A DNA stretch of 64,000 nucleotides from Kaistella sp. (GTDB lineage: Bacteria; Bacteroidota; Bacteroidia; Flavobacteriales; Weeksellaceae), in NCBI GenBank assembly GCA_019459085.1, contig JAIBEW010000023.1:1-64000 (forward strand), given 5' to 3'. Below are positions 28,021-38,820 of the stretch, piece by piece. The position numbers and the translations under genes are program-made. How positions within the stretch are numbered: position 1 is the stretch's first letter; each line of letters begins with the position of its first letter. The notes below the pieces were generated by a model. It searched no databases, was not told the origin of the DNA, and worked only from the letters and a program-made list of their open reading frames with translations.

Positions 28021-31000
28021 TCAGTCTTTAAAATATGCGTCATTCCTGTTCTTTACCAGTAGCCAGCTCGTGTAATTCACCTGGGTTTGGGTACCGAATT
28101 CCTTCCACTGCAGCAAATACCAGTAGGTGGCGGTAGGGACCGGGCGACCACTGATGGTACCGTCCCATGTGAAACGGTTCGAGGCCGTGCCACGGAAAAC
28201 TTCTGTTCCATAGCGGTCGAAGACTCGGAAGAGGGGTTCCGATTTCATCAGCAGTTCAGAATAGTTGATGACATCATTAATGCCGTCTCCGTTTGGCGTG
28301 ATGGTATTGATGAGGTTGATGATGGAGAAATCCTTCTTCACCACTTCGCAGGCTTTTAAATCCCTGACATATACGATGTGGCTGCCTCTGGGAACATTGT
28401 AAAAGATATTTGAAGCCTGCCACGCAATACCGTCCAGAGAATATTCATATGGTGGTGTTCCGCCTGTTGCTGTAACCGTTACGGTAGTGCCCTTGATGTC
28501 GATGGCGGTGAGGGTTGGGAGTTCGGCATTCGTTATACTTACAGACTGACGGTAAACACATCCGTTAAAGGTGAGATCTACCCAGTAAGTTCCCGTACCC
28601 ACACCTGTAATGGAAGAGGTGGTGGCACCGGTACTCCAGAGATAGGCACTAAAACCGGGGCCTGCATCCAGAGTGGTGAGTTTACCTGCGCAAACCGTCT
28701 GGTCTGTAAGGATATCCGATTTTTTAGGAGTTTTCACTATGACCGTTATCGGGGCAATATTCGGGCAGATGCCGGCTTTTTCAAAACGGATATAGAAAGT
28801 CTGCGTTCCCGAGACCGTAACCGGATTTGTAAGCGCACCGGTATTATTCTGTGCTGAAGTCAGCGTGGCGTGGTAAGTAGCGCTCACCGACTGATCGTTA
28901 GTGTAACTGCTGAAATACGTACTCAGATCTACCGGTCTTGTTCCGTCTAAGTTATCGTCACAAACCGTTTGGGTAGAGGCGGAAAGCAGTAACTGAATTT
29001 TGGCTCCGAAACTGAAATTCAGGGCTTTAATAACCGGCGCACATCCGTCGGGCGATTCCACGCGGATGTAGATCGTGGTGTTGACTGTATAAGACCAGCT
29101 GTTTGGCAGTGTTGCGGTATTTCCCGCAGTGGCATCAGCCAAAGTTGCGTAATACTTCACTGTAAAATAAGTAAAGTTCGTTAAAACTAAAGGAGTAATG
29201 GTGCTGAGGTCAACCGTAATGCTTCCATCTACATTCTCATCGCAGAAGACTCCGTTATAATCCGCGACGACTGCAAGAGGAAAGTAACCCAGCGTGATCT
29301 GTGCGATATTGCTGCAGCCGAGAGGTGTTTTTACGAGCGCGTACACCACAGTTCCTGCGGTTGAAACATATGCTGTTGAATTCAAAATCTCCGCGGCGGC
29401 ATTTTGAGTCTGGGCATCTGAAAGAGTGGGATAGTACTGTATGGTGACAGGCGACTGTGCCGTAACCACGGCCGTAGTGAGGTTATAGGTTCCCTGACCG
29501 TTTACATTACAGGCATTCAGGGTGGTATTCGTAACGGGCAGATCCAGAATGTTCAGGGTAACGGTAACAGTCTCGCAGTCCGGAAAATCGGGATTGTTTC
29601 CGCAGAAAGTATAAACGAAAGTATCTGTTCCTACAGTTCCGGGATTCGTTACAGTGTAAGTGATTACGCCGGTCGTGGGATTTACTGTTGCCGTTCCTGC
29701 TGTGGGCGGTGTCAAGATGGAAACCGTACTCGGAACCGGTGTCTGGGTAGAAGTGGTAAATGCAGGCGTAACTGTTTGGGAGACGCAAACATCAAGTGTG
29801 GCAGCAGACAGTTTTACGCAGTTCAGCACTTTATAAGAGGAGGTAAAGAGCGGCGCACAACTTCCCATCGTGACGGAAGCGGAATAGTTTCCGGGTCCGG
29901 TTGGAGTATAGGATGCAGAAGTTGCACCGGGAATCAGTGTCCCGTTGAGGTACCACTGATAAGCGTTATAGATGATTGGATCTACGGTAAGCACAATTCC
30001 GGGAACACAGGTTCCGCCGGAAGTTACAATCACCGGCGTCGTGGGGAAACCGGCAAAAAATCCACCGTAACCTACAGCATCGCTGCCCGCAGTAATTCCC
30101 GCCGTAATGGCTTTGTCGGAAACCACCGTGATGTTTCCGGTGACATTCGGAATTCCATAGGTCACCCAGTTGAGTGTTCCAGTCATTGGGAAGGGTCCTG
30201 AAGTAGCGGGAGGAGCCACACCGTTCACGGTAACGGCTGCGCCGGTTTCAGTTATAAGGTTAAGTTTTGTAGGAATATTAAGAATCCCTAGAGGATTCCC
30301 ATTGGAAAAAACAAAGTTTTCGTCGATGAGTCCCAGCTCATCAATCTGCTTCGGCAGGTAACAGTTGAGCGCCGGAATAAAATTAAAGCCACCAGTTGCT
30401 ACCCCCAATGTAGGTTCCCCGGCCAGCAGCTGATAGACGTAGGCATTTTTGGAGGTTCGGATCAGGAGATTGTAGTGGTTAGTTCCCTGAAGCTGGTACT
30501 TCGTATCGGGAATTACGAAGTATTTTCCTTCATTAATGGTAGCTAAAGGCAGTATTTCATTATTCACAAAGATCTGCGTATTGTTTTCGGTGGCAATAAC
30601 TACAGCCCCTTCCATGTTGGAACCGATACCGCCGTTACCTTTTACCAGTGCAAACTGTGTTCCGAGTAAAGGAACGGGAATCGACTGGTCCATCATGATA
30701 TCCGAACTCGAAGGGAAATTCCCGGCGTACTGTCCGTTGAAATTGCCGTTTGTAATATTAACAGGCTTGTTTGATTCTATTTTTGCACCAATAAAGCCGT
30801 CGGTGTTGGTAAGACCGGAACCGTCCATAATATACGACTGACCTTTGTTCAGGGTAAAAGACATGGTGGGATTGGTCGTACCGGTGGTTCCGTTTGAAAA
30901 CTGCACGAGCGGGCTGTAACCGGAAACGGTAACTGTTGTATTGTCCTGCGTAGCCAGAACCGAAGTCATAAAATTCAGAATGCCGTTGCTCACAGTAATC

Positions 31001-31422
31001 GGAGCCATTCCTGCATAAAATTTAGTTCCTGTTGAGGAAATTCCTTTCGAAGTGATGATCTCCCCGTGATTGTAAACGGAAAACCTCAGATTGGCATAAA
31101 ATGGAAATTCAGCATCAAGATAAAGACCTTTTGTGGTAGGGGTAAAAAGATCTGCCTGCTGTGTGGTAATTATAAAAGGTCTGGGAACATCAAATTTTTG
31201 TGGACTCCCTTTGCTGATGTTTACCGTTCCTATAATGACATTATTGTTGTAAATATTTACAGGAAAGGGAGTAGTTCTGTTTGTGGAAAGGTAAAGGGTC
31301 TGAAACTGGTTCGGATTTCCTGTCCTGTCTACCATGGGAGCAAACCAATGTTCTCTGTCCAGCTGTGCAAAAAGAGTTGATAAGGATAGCAAAAGCAGAA
31401 AAAAAGATAGAATTTTTCTCAT
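28021..31422 (-). CDS. T9SS type B sorting domain surface protein 1
   Basis: Signal peptide; IgGFc-binding-like N-terminal domain (DREHWFAPMV...YLSTNRTTPFPVNIYNNN); C-terminal NTITPNGDGINDVINY...WYLLQWKE. Start revised to MRKILSFF. Confidence 0.85.
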   Translation of the reverse strand: MRKILSFFLLLLSLSTLFAQLDREHWFAPMVDRTGNPNQFQTLYLSTNRTTPFPVNIYNNNVIIGTVNISKGSPQKFDVPRPFIITTQQADLFTPTTKGLYLDAEFPFYANLRFSVYNHGEIITSKGISSTGTKFYAGMAPITVSNGILNFMTSVLATQDNTTVTVSGYSPLVQFSNGTTGTTNPTMSFTLNKGQSYIMDGSGLTNTDGFIGAKIESNKPVNITNGNFNGQYAGNFPSSSDIMMDQSIPVPLLGTQFALVKGNGGIGSNMEGAVVIATENNTQIFVNNEILPLATINEGKYFVIPDTKYQLQGTNHYNLLIRTSKNAYVYQLLAGEPTLGVATGGFNFIPALNCYLPKQIDELGLIDENFVFSNGNPLGILNIPTKLNLITETGAAVTVNGVAPPATSGPFPMTGTLNWVTYGIPNVTGNITVVSDKAITAGITAGSDAVGYGGFFAGFPTTPVIVTSGGTCVPGIVLTVDPIIYNAYQWYLNGTLIPGATSASYTPTGPGNYSASVTMGSCAPLFTSSYKVLNCVKLSAATLDVCVSQTVTPAFTTSTQTPVPSTVSILTPPTAGTATVNPTTGVITYTVTNPGTVGTDTFVYTFCGNNPDFPDCETVTVTLNILDLPVTNTTLNACNVNGQGTYNLTTAVVTAQSPVTIQYYPTLSDAQTQNAAAEILNSTAYVSTAGTVVYALVKTPLGCSNIAQITLGYFPLAVVADYNGVFCDENVDGSITVDLSTITPLVLTNFTYFTVKYYATLADATAGNTATLPNSWSYTVNTTIYIRVESPDGCAPVIKALNFSFGAKIQLLLSASTQTVCDDNLDGTRPVDLSTYFSSYTNDQSVSATYHATLTSAQNNTGALTNPVTVSGTQTFYIRFEKAGICPNIAPITVIVKTPKKSDILTDQTVCAGKLTTLDAGPGFSAYLWSTGATTSSITGVGTGTYWVDLTFNGCVYRQSVSITNAELPTLTAIDIKGTTVTVTATGGTPPYEYSLDGIAWQASNIFYNVPRGSHIVYVRDLKACEVVKKDFSIINLINTITPNGDGINDVINYSELLMKSEPLFRVFDRYGTEVFRGTASNRFTWDGTISGRPVPTATYWYLLQWKEFGTQTQVNYTSWLLVKNRNDAYFKD

Positions 31423-31500
31423 GGGTGAATACAAGAGTTCATAACAAATTTAATAATTAAAATCATTATTCAGTTAAGATTGTTCAATAAAAAAAACAAA

Positions 31501-31520
31501 AGCACGGTTTTAACCGTGCT
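31501..31520. terminator. Intrinsic terminator between surface-protein genes
   Basis: AGCACGGTTTTAACCGTGCT followed by T-rich sequence. Confidence 0.6.
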
Positions 31521-31542
31521 TTTCAAATAAAATATTAAAATA

Positions 31543-34380
31543 TTATTCTCTGTTCTTAACCAGGATCCAACCGGTGAATTTCACAGGTGTTTTTGCAGGA
31601 GTGGGTTCAGTCCAGTTGATATGGTACCAGTATGTTCCGGTATGAACTTTTCTGTCGGCAAGTTTACCGTCCCATCTGTAATTGTTGGTTTTGTCACCAA
31701 GATGAACTAAGTTTCCGTATCGGTCATAAACCGAGAAGGTAAGATCTGTTTTATATGCAAGTGCGCTGTAATCAACATAATCGTTTGATCCGTCTCCATT
31801 CGGAGTTATGGCATTTACGAGATTTGGTACGGTAACTTCTACAATAACAGGCTCACAGTCATAAATGTCTTTAACATAGAAAATATTCTGACCTCTTGGA
31901 AGATTGTTGAAAGTGTTTGAATCCTGCCAAATCACATTGTCTATCGAATACTTGTAAGGAGGAGTTCCTCCGGTAACAGTTAGTGTTACTGCATTGTTTA
32001 CAATGTCAACGTTTGTTATAATAGGATTTGTTACTTTATGCACTTTTACGTTCTGTAGAGTAGGACAGTCATCTGTCTCAAGAATCACCCAGTATTCCCC
32101 AACCGCAACATTGCTGATGGACTGTGTAGTAGCACCGGTGCTCCAAAGATAAGATTGGAATCCTGGACCTGCGTCCAGAGTGGTGGTATCTTCAGCACAG
32201 ATGTATTTGTCTACAAGAACCGATGATTTTTTTGGAGGTTTTACCGTTAAGGTTATTTTGGCAATTCTGAAACAGCCACCGGCATTATATACTCTTACAT
32301 AAACTTCAGAACTTGGGGCAATATAAGTTAGGAAGTTCATAATTTCATTGGTTCCGTTCGTCGCATCGGTAACAGATGGGTAATATTTTTTAGTTACCAA
32401 AGGCTCCAGTGTTACAATGGCCGTAGAAAGGTCAAACTGTCCTGTTGCAGGATTTGCCTCAATGAAGCAACTGCTCAAAGCACCATTCTGTACTACCGGG
32501 TAAGGAATCGCCGTAAAATTAACGGTTACCTGTTCGCAGTCAATAAACTCGGGTGCATTTCCACAGAACTGATACACAAGCGTGTCTGGGCCAACATAGC
32601 CAGCAGTTGGTGTGTAAGTTATCACTCCGTTTGTGGGGTTAACTACAGCGGTACCGTTAGTCGGAGGCGTTATTATGGTTACTGTTGAAGGAACCGGTGT
32701 TTGCGTAGAGGATGTGAATGCAGGTATAATGTTAACTGCCGCACAGGCTGCTAAGTTTACAGTGGTCTCAGCCAGACATGTAAATACCTTATAAATAGGA
32801 GTGGTGGCCGGTGCACAGCCTCCAACGGTTACTGTACATGTATAATCGCCAGCTACCGTAGGTACATAGGTGTTTTGTGTAGCACCAGGAATAGGATTTC
32901 CATTCAGGTTCCACTGATAACTGTCGTAACCGTCATCTACTTCAAGAATAATTCCCGGGATACAGTCGCCGATTTGTTTGGAAATTACAGGAATCGAAGA
33001 GAAGCCTGCGAAATATCCTCCATATCCGGATGTGCTGAATCCTCCGTTAATACCAGCAGTTACCGCTTTATTGGAAACAATGGTCAAATTATCGGTAACC
33101 GATGGGATGATAAGGCTATACGTTACCCAAGTTGTATTTCCAGTAAGTAGGAATGGCCCCTCAGCAGCAGTGGGAGGTACTCCATTTACAGTCACAACAG
33201 CGCCCGCTTCTGTTAAAATATTTAATTTTACTTGTATACCCGATGGTTTAACACTCGCACCTGCGCCACCTGTTGGCATTTCATTAACCTTGCCAATCTC
33301 GTCGATCCTTCTGGGTAAAAAGCAGTTTAATGGAGGAATATAGTTAAAACCGCAGGTTGCATTGCTGTTATTAACGGCAACCAATTGGTATAAATAAACA
33401 TTTTTTGAAGTGGTGACGAGCATATTCGCATGCGTGCCGCCTTGCACAACATAATCGTTTCCGGAAATTCTGTACCACTGACCCTGATTCAATGTTGCAA
33501 CAGCAACTGCAGCGCCATTCAAAAAAACTTGGGTGTTATCTTCGGTAGCTACAACAATTCCGCCTTCTAAATCTGCAGCAGTAGATCTTGTCCTTACCAT
33601 GGCAAATGTATTCCCAAGACGCTCGACAGGTACTGATTGATCGAGTATAATATCTGCTCCTGAACTGAATGATGCTGTGCCAAAGTTGCCAAGCATATTT
33701 CCGTTTGTAAGCGTAATAGGTTTATCAGCAACAATTTTTGCCCCCATAAAGGCCGCCATATTGGAGCCTGGGTTTCCAGAGCCTGCGAAAACAAAAGATT
33801 CACCCTTGTTTAAAGTAAAAGTATGGGTAGTAGTTCCTGGAGGAACGTTGGTGCCTAGAAATGTCACCCCTGGGTTCCAAGTTGCCGTTACAACAGTGTT
33901 GTTTTCAGTAGCTAATACGCCTGCAGTAAAGTTATTTCCAGAACTATTATATTGAGAAGGGGTATTTGCGACAAAGAATTCTTTTCCTATTCCCGCTTTA
34001 CCTTTACTGGTAAGAATTTCTGCATGGGTAGTGCTACTTGCTAACCTTAAAGTACAGTAAAAGGGTTGAGGAGCGTTAAGATACAAGCCTCTGGTAATTT
34101 TTGTAAAATTAAGTGATGGAGTGTCAACCGAAATGTCTGGTTCATTAACAAGATAAGTTTGAGGACTGCCTTTACTGATGATAACTGTAGTCAACACAAC
34201 ATTATTACTGGATATTGTTACTGGAAATGGTGTTACAGAATCGGTAGACAAATATAGCCTTCTCCCTGTCAGTGATGAAGATTCATAAAAGGGCGCTATC
34301 CAGTGTTCTGTGTCTCTTTGTGCCGATAAGTTTCCTATGGACAAAAAGAAAACGGTGAGTAAGAGTAAAAATTTTTTCAT
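31543..34380 (-). CDS. T9SS type B sorting domain surface protein 2
   Basis: DTEHWIAPFYESS...; C-terminal NAITPNGDGSNDYVDY...GTYWYHINW...GWILVKNRE. Confidence 0.85.
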   Translation of the reverse strand: MKKFLLLLTVFFLSIGNLSAQRDTEHWIAPFYESSSLTGRRLYLSTDSVTPFPVTISSNNVVLTTVIISKGSPQTYLVNEPDISVDTPSLNFTKITRGLYLNAPQPFYCTLRLASSTTHAEILTSKGKAGIGKEFFVANTPSQYNSSGNNFTAGVLATENNTVVTATWNPGVTFLGTNVPPGTTTHTFTLNKGESFVFAGSGNPGSNMAAFMGAKIVADKPITLTNGNMLGNFGTASFSSGADIILDQSVPVERLGNTFAMVRTRSTAADLEGGIVVATEDNTQVFLNGAAVAVATLNQGQWYRISGNDYVVQGGTHANMLVTTSKNVYLYQLVAVNNSNATCGFNYIPPLNCFLPRRIDEIGKVNEMPTGGAGASVKPSGIQVKLNILTEAGAVVTVNGVPPTAAEGPFLLTGNTTWVTYSLIIPSVTDNLTIVSNKAVTAGINGGFSTSGYGGYFAGFSSIPVISKQIGDCIPGIILEVDDGYDSYQWNLNGNPIPGATQNTYVPTVAGDYTCTVTVGGCAPATTPIYKVFTCLAETTVNLAACAAVNIIPAFTSSTQTPVPSTVTIITPPTNGTAVVNPTNGVITYTPTAGYVGPDTLVYQFCGNAPEFIDCEQVTVNFTAIPYPVVQNGALSSCFIEANPATGQFDLSTAIVTLEPLVTKKYYPSVTDATNGTNEIMNFLTYIAPSSEVYVRVYNAGGCFRIAKITLTVKPPKKSSVLVDKYICAEDTTTLDAGPGFQSYLWSTGATTQSISNVAVGEYWVILETDDCPTLQNVKVHKVTNPIITNVDIVNNAVTLTVTGGTPPYKYSIDNVIWQDSNTFNNLPRGQNIFYVKDIYDCEPVIVEVTVPNLVNAITPNGDGSNDYVDYSALAYKTDLTFSVYDRYGNLVHLGDKTNNYRWDGKLADRKVHTGTYWYHINWTEPTPAKTPVKFTGWILVKNRE

Positions 34381-34602
34381 AAATATTTAGGCTTTACATT
34401 TCTACAAATTTAATAAAATTTATTAATCAGTGGAGAAAAAAAATTGAAAATTATCTGATTTCGCGCAATTTTTATATTTTAAATGCATTTTATTAGCTTA
34501 ATTTTCATTAATAATGTAATTGTTTAAGGGGAAAATTGAAATGTATTTAAAAAGAATAAGAAGCCAAAAAAACCGGAAGAAAATACTCCCGGTTCTAATA
34601 AA

Positions 34603-37600
34603 TTATTCTCTGTTTTTCACGAGAATCCATCCCGAATAAGATACTGGAAGCTGAGTGTCGGGCTCAATCCATTTCAGAAGATACCAGTACGTTCCGGTAT
34701 TCAGTGGGCGGCCGCCGATTCTCCCGTCCCATATATAAATTCCTTTTTTCGAGGAATAAATTGGTGAGCCGTAGCGGTCGTAAATCTGGATCGTTACATC
34801 TTTTTTAACCCTTAAATCCGAATAGTCAAGCACATCATTGATCCCGTCTCCGTTCGGAGTAATGGCATTGATGATGTTGAAGATCAGAAAATCTTTTGTC
34901 ACTGCTTTGCAGTTTTCTGCTGAGATCACATATACCGTATGAATTCCCATCGACAAACCCGTGAACACATTTGATAACTGATAGGTAACACCATCCAAAG
35001 AGTACTGATATGGTGGTGTGCCTCCCGAAACGTTTATAGTAGCGGTCAGTCCGTTAAGGTCAATACTAGTAATCACCGGTGAAGGTGCTGCCAGAACATT
35101 TACAGACTGACGGTAAACACAGCCGTTGAAACCTAAATCTACCCAGTAACTGCCTACACCAACCGAAATCGATTGTGTTGTAGCGCCGTTGCTCCACAGA
35201 TAACTGCTGAAACCGGGACCTGCATCCAGAACCGTCAGTTCAGTTGCGCAGATGGTTTGGTCTGTTAAAGTGGTAGAGGCTTTCGGTGATTTTACGGTGA
35301 TGGTGAGTTTGGCTGTATTCGGGCAGCCGCTCGCACTTTCAAATCTAATGTAAAATATTCCAGTTCCGGTAATGGTCTGATTTGCTGCTACAGCCCCGGT
35401 TGCATTCTGTGCATTTGCTAAAGTGGTATAAAAAGTGAGGATAACACCGGGATCAGCCGTGAACAGATTTTTAAAACTGTTCAGATTCACCGCTTCAGAA
35501 CCGTTTAAATCATTATCACAAACTTCTGCTGTACCATTTGCGGTGAGTAACGGAATTTTATTGCCGACAGTAAAATTGATCTGTCCGTTTGCAGGCGCAC
35601 AGTTTCCTGACAAACCGTCGACCCTTACATAAACTGTTGTCGCTGTGGTGTAACTCCAGTTATTTGGTAGCGTATTGTTATTCCCGGCTGCTGCATCTGC
35701 AGCGCTGAGGTAGTATCTCACATTGAAATTTGCAGAATTGGTGACAATCTGCGGAGTAATGTTTGAGAAATTTACCTGAACAATTCCGTCAAAATTATCA
35801 TCGCAAAGGCTGCTGTTGAAATTTGCAACTGTCAGGTTTGGAGCGGCCACACCGGTTACGGTAACCGTTTGACGGTAAACACATCCGTTAAAACTAAGAT
35901 CTACAAAATAATTCCCGGAACCCACGGTAATCGTTTGAGTTGTTGCTCCTGTGCTCCATAAGTACGCATCAAAGCCTGTTCCTGCATCTAAAACGGTTGT
36001 GGATGTGGAACAGATAGTCTGATCGACCAAAACCGGCGACATTTGGGGTGACTTTAAAGTGACCGTAAGTTTTGCCACATTGGCACAGGCATTCGCACTC
36101 TGAAATCTGATGTAAAAAATACCTCCTGTTGCGGTGATGATCTGCGAGGCAGGAACAGGAGCCGTTGCATTCTGTGCATTGGCCAGTGTGCTGTAGAATG
36201 TTAAAGTAACAGCAGGATCAGCTGTAAATAGAGGTTTATAGTTGTTGAGGTCTACAGTCTCGGAACCATCCAGATTATTGTCACAGACTGAGGTCGTTGC
36301 ATCTGCTGTTAAAAGTGGAGTTTTAGGAGCAATCTGGAAGTTGATCTGGCCAAAAACTGTTGGGCAGCTTCCTACAATACTGTCGACTCTTACATAAACA
36401 GTGGTATTTGCAGTGTAACTCCAGTTGTTAGGCAGTGTATTATTGTTCCCCGCGTTTGCGTCTGCCTGAGTCAGATAGTAGCGAACCGTAAAACTTGGTG
36501 CATTATTAACAATTACCGGAGTAATAAGAGAAAAATCAACAGGAATAATACCGTCTAGGTTCTCATCACAGATCGATGCATTGAAATTTGCGGTATTGAT
36601 ATTTGGAGATGGATTAACCGTCAGCTGAATTGTAGTGGGTTTTGAACAGCCAAATGCTGAAGTAACATTTACATAAACGGTTCCGGCAACTGATGTGTAG
36701 GATCCGGGTAATATGATTTGATTCGTTAGAGCAGCATCGGTGTAATAAGTAGCGGTGGTTCCGGCATCGGGTGAGACACTTACTGAAGTAAGGTCAAAAA
36801 TTCCTCCTCCGTCAGTTGTAGCGCAGGAAGCAATTGCGACTGAAAGAACCTGAAGCACATCTATATTCAGATTAATCCTGAAATATTCAAATGCAGCAGG
36901 ATTTCCGTTTCCTTCGATATAATAAATAAATGTATCCGTAGCATCGGCAGTAAGACCCGGATTCGGAGTATAGGTAATCTGTCCTGTAGTACTGTTTACC
37001 GTGGCGGTTCCGTTTAGCGGCTGCAGAATAATGGCAGTACTGGAAGGAACAATGGTTTGCGTGGAATTGGTAAAAACAGGCGTAATAACTTTAGTGTTGC
37101 ACGAGCCGATATTATAAACCGTGGTCGTAATGGGTGGACACAGGGTATAAATATAAGGATCGGTTAGTTTCGATTCGCAGTTCGTTTTGGTAATTAAACA
37201 GGTGTAGGATCCGGCGCCGTACAGTTCCGGATTTATGAAATATGCCGTAGCTCCCGGAATAGGGCTGCCGTTTAAAAACCACTGGTAGGAGTCATAACTG
37301 TTGTCTACCTGAAGCAGTACACCCGAATAACAGTCGCCAGTTTTTACAATTACCGGAACCGAGGAAAATCCTGCAAAATAACCGCCGTAACCTACCGCTC
37401 CGCTTCCCGCTGCAATTCCTGCCGTGACAGATTTTGTGGAATTTACGGTGATATTCCCCGAAACGTCGGGAACGGAATAGGTTACCCATGCCGGATTCCC
37501 GTTCACAGGATATGGTCCGTTTGCTGCAGGAATTGCCGCGCCATTGATGGTAACAGCAGCTCCTGTCTGCGTAATGATATTGAGTTTTGTATTGTATGTG

Positions 37601-38712
37601 GTTCCGCCCAGTTGGTTGATGAAGCCGATTTCATCAATCTTATTGGGAAGAAAACAGCTCAAAGGCGGTATATAGTTGAAGCCCCCCGAAGGATAAACAT
37701 TTCCGGATGAAGTTCCGGCAAGAAGCTGATAAACATATGCGTTTTTTGAAGTCTGGATGCTAACGTTATAATGGAGATTTCCCTGGTTGATATAGCTGGA
37801 TCCGGGAATATACGTATACTCTCCGGTATTTAAAGTGACTCCCGTAGGTACGCCATTAACCGTAATTTGGGTATTGTCCTGAGTGGCAACAATAAGCACG
37901 GTTTCCATCCCTGAAGATATCGGACCATTCCCTCTTACTACAACGAAATCGCTTCCAAGCCTTTCGACCGGCACCGACTGGTCCATCAGGATATCATTGT
38001 TAGTAAAATTGAAGTTGGTATAAATCCCGTTGAAATTTCCGTTGGTTACCGAAATCTGTTTGTCAGCTACAATTTTAGCGCCGATTAATCCGTCCATATT
38101 GGCAGGAGAATCAAGACTGATGGCATCAAGAATATAGGATTGCCCTTTGTTCAGGATGGTTGTTCTTGTGGGTGCAGAAATACCGTCAGAAAAAACAACG
38201 GCCGGATTATATCCTGATATTGTAACTGTGGTATTATCTTCAGTTGCAGTGATTCCGATGGTCGCATTTACATAATCTGCAGAACCTGTATTGGCAGCCA
38301 TTGCTGCATAAAAAGTCTTGCCCAGACCTGCCAAACCTTTTGAAGTAATAATTTCAGCATGATTGGTGATGGCAAAACGGTAATTCGCAAAAAACTTTTT
38401 CGGGCCTTTTACATTAATACCTTTAGCAACAGGAGTGAAGAGTTCAGACTGCGAAACAGCCATCATGAAATTTCCCGGAATACTCACTTCCGCAGGGCTG
38501 CCCTTACTGATCTGCACGGAATTAAAGAGCACATTATTATTAAAGATCTGAACCGTAAAAGGAACCGTTTCGTTCGTTGAAAGATATAAATTGCTTTCAA
38601 GATTACTTGTTCCGGCGCTGGCCGACATTGGCGCGAACCAGTGGTCTGTATCCAGCTGTGTGTATCCGAAAATCCAGAAAAATGATAAAATTATAGTAAT
38701 GATTTTTTTCAT
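34603..38712 (-). CDS. T9SS type B sorting domain surface protein 3 with internal duplication
   Basis: DTDHWFAPMSASAG...; NAITPNGDGINDVLDY...GWILVKNRE. Start revised to MKKIITIILSFF because the 38745 start overlaps the -7 element. Confidence 0.85.
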   Translation of the reverse strand: MKKIITIILSFFWIFGYTQLDTDHWFAPMSASAGTSNLESNLYLSTNETVPFTVQIFNNNVLFNSVQISKGSPAEVSIPGNFMMAVSQSELFTPVAKGINVKGPKKFFANYRFAITNHAEIITSKGLAGLGKTFYAAMAANTGSADYVNATIGITATEDNTTVTISGYNPAVVFSDGISAPTRTTILNKGQSYILDAISLDSPANMDGLIGAKIVADKQISVTNGNFNGIYTNFNFTNNDILMDQSVPVERLGSDFVVVRGNGPISSGMETVLIVATQDNTQITVNGVPTGVTLNTGEYTYIPGSSYINQGNLHYNVSIQTSKNAYVYQLLAGTSSGNVYPSGGFNYIPPLSCFLPNKIDEIGFINQLGGTTYNTKLNIITQTGAAVTINGAAIPAANGPYPVNGNPAWVTYSVPDVSGNITVNSTKSVTAGIAAGSGAVGYGGYFAGFSSVPVIVKTGDCYSGVLLQVDNSYDSYQWFLNGSPIPGATAYFINPELYGAGSYTCLITKTNCESKLTDPYIYTLCPPITTTVYNIGSCNTKVITPVFTNSTQTIVPSSTAIILQPLNGTATVNSTTGQITYTPNPGLTADATDTFIYYIEGNGNPAAFEYFRINLNIDVLQVLSVAIASCATTDGGGIFDLTSVSVSPDAGTTATYYTDAALTNQIILPGSYTSVAGTVYVNVTSAFGCSKPTTIQLTVNPSPNINTANFNASICDENLDGIIPVDFSLITPVIVNNAPSFTVRYYLTQADANAGNNNTLPNNWSYTANTTVYVRVDSIVGSCPTVFGQINFQIAPKTPLLTADATTSVCDNNLDGSETVDLNNYKPLFTADPAVTLTFYSTLANAQNATAPVPASQIITATGGIFYIRFQSANACANVAKLTVTLKSPQMSPVLVDQTICSTSTTVLDAGTGFDAYLWSTGATTQTITVGSGNYFVDLSFNGCVYRQTVTVTGVAAPNLTVANFNSSLCDDNFDGIVQVNFSNITPQIVTNSANFNVRYYLSAADAAAGNNNTLPNNWSYTTATTVYVRVDGLSGNCAPANGQINFTVGNKIPLLTANGTAEVCDNDLNGSEAVNLNSFKNLFTADPGVILTFYTTLANAQNATGAVAANQTITGTGIFYIRFESASGCPNTAKLTITVKSPKASTTLTDQTICATELTVLDAGPGFSSYLWSNGATTQSISVGVGSYWVDLGFNGCVYRQSVNVLAAPSPVITSIDLNGLTATINVSGGTPPYQYSLDGVTYQLSNVFTGLSMGIHTVYVISAENCKAVTKDFLIFNIINAITPNGDGINDVLDYSDLRVKKDVTIQIYDRYGSPIYSSKKGIYIWDGRIGGRPLNTGTYWYLLKWIEPDTQLPVSYSGWILVKNRE
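35090..36600 (-). repeat. Internal tandem duplication (~750 bp, two copies) in the third surface protein gene
   Basis: ANFNASICDENLDGIIPVDFSLITPVIV... repeated as ANFNSSLCDDNFDGIVQVNFSNITPQIV..., each ending in LWSxGATTQ...GCVYRQ. Confidence 0.85.
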
Positions 38713-38772
38713 AATAAAAAAAGAAAGGGTGACAAATTTAATCATTAATTACCAATATTATACAAAAAAAAT

Positions 38773-38795
38773 CTCCGTGAAAATTTTCCACGGAG
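38773..38795. terminator. Intrinsic terminator hairpin downstream of tsf
   Basis: CTCCGTGAAAATTTTCCACGGAG. Confidence 0.55.
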
Positions 38796-38820
38796 ACCAT
38801 ATTTTTAAAGCGAATTCTGC

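Noticed and set aside
29507-30201. ORFs at 29507-29788 and 29776-30201 in the first T9SS protein gene
   Set aside because: Alternate-frame readings of a repetitive Thr/Val/Gly-rich coding region.
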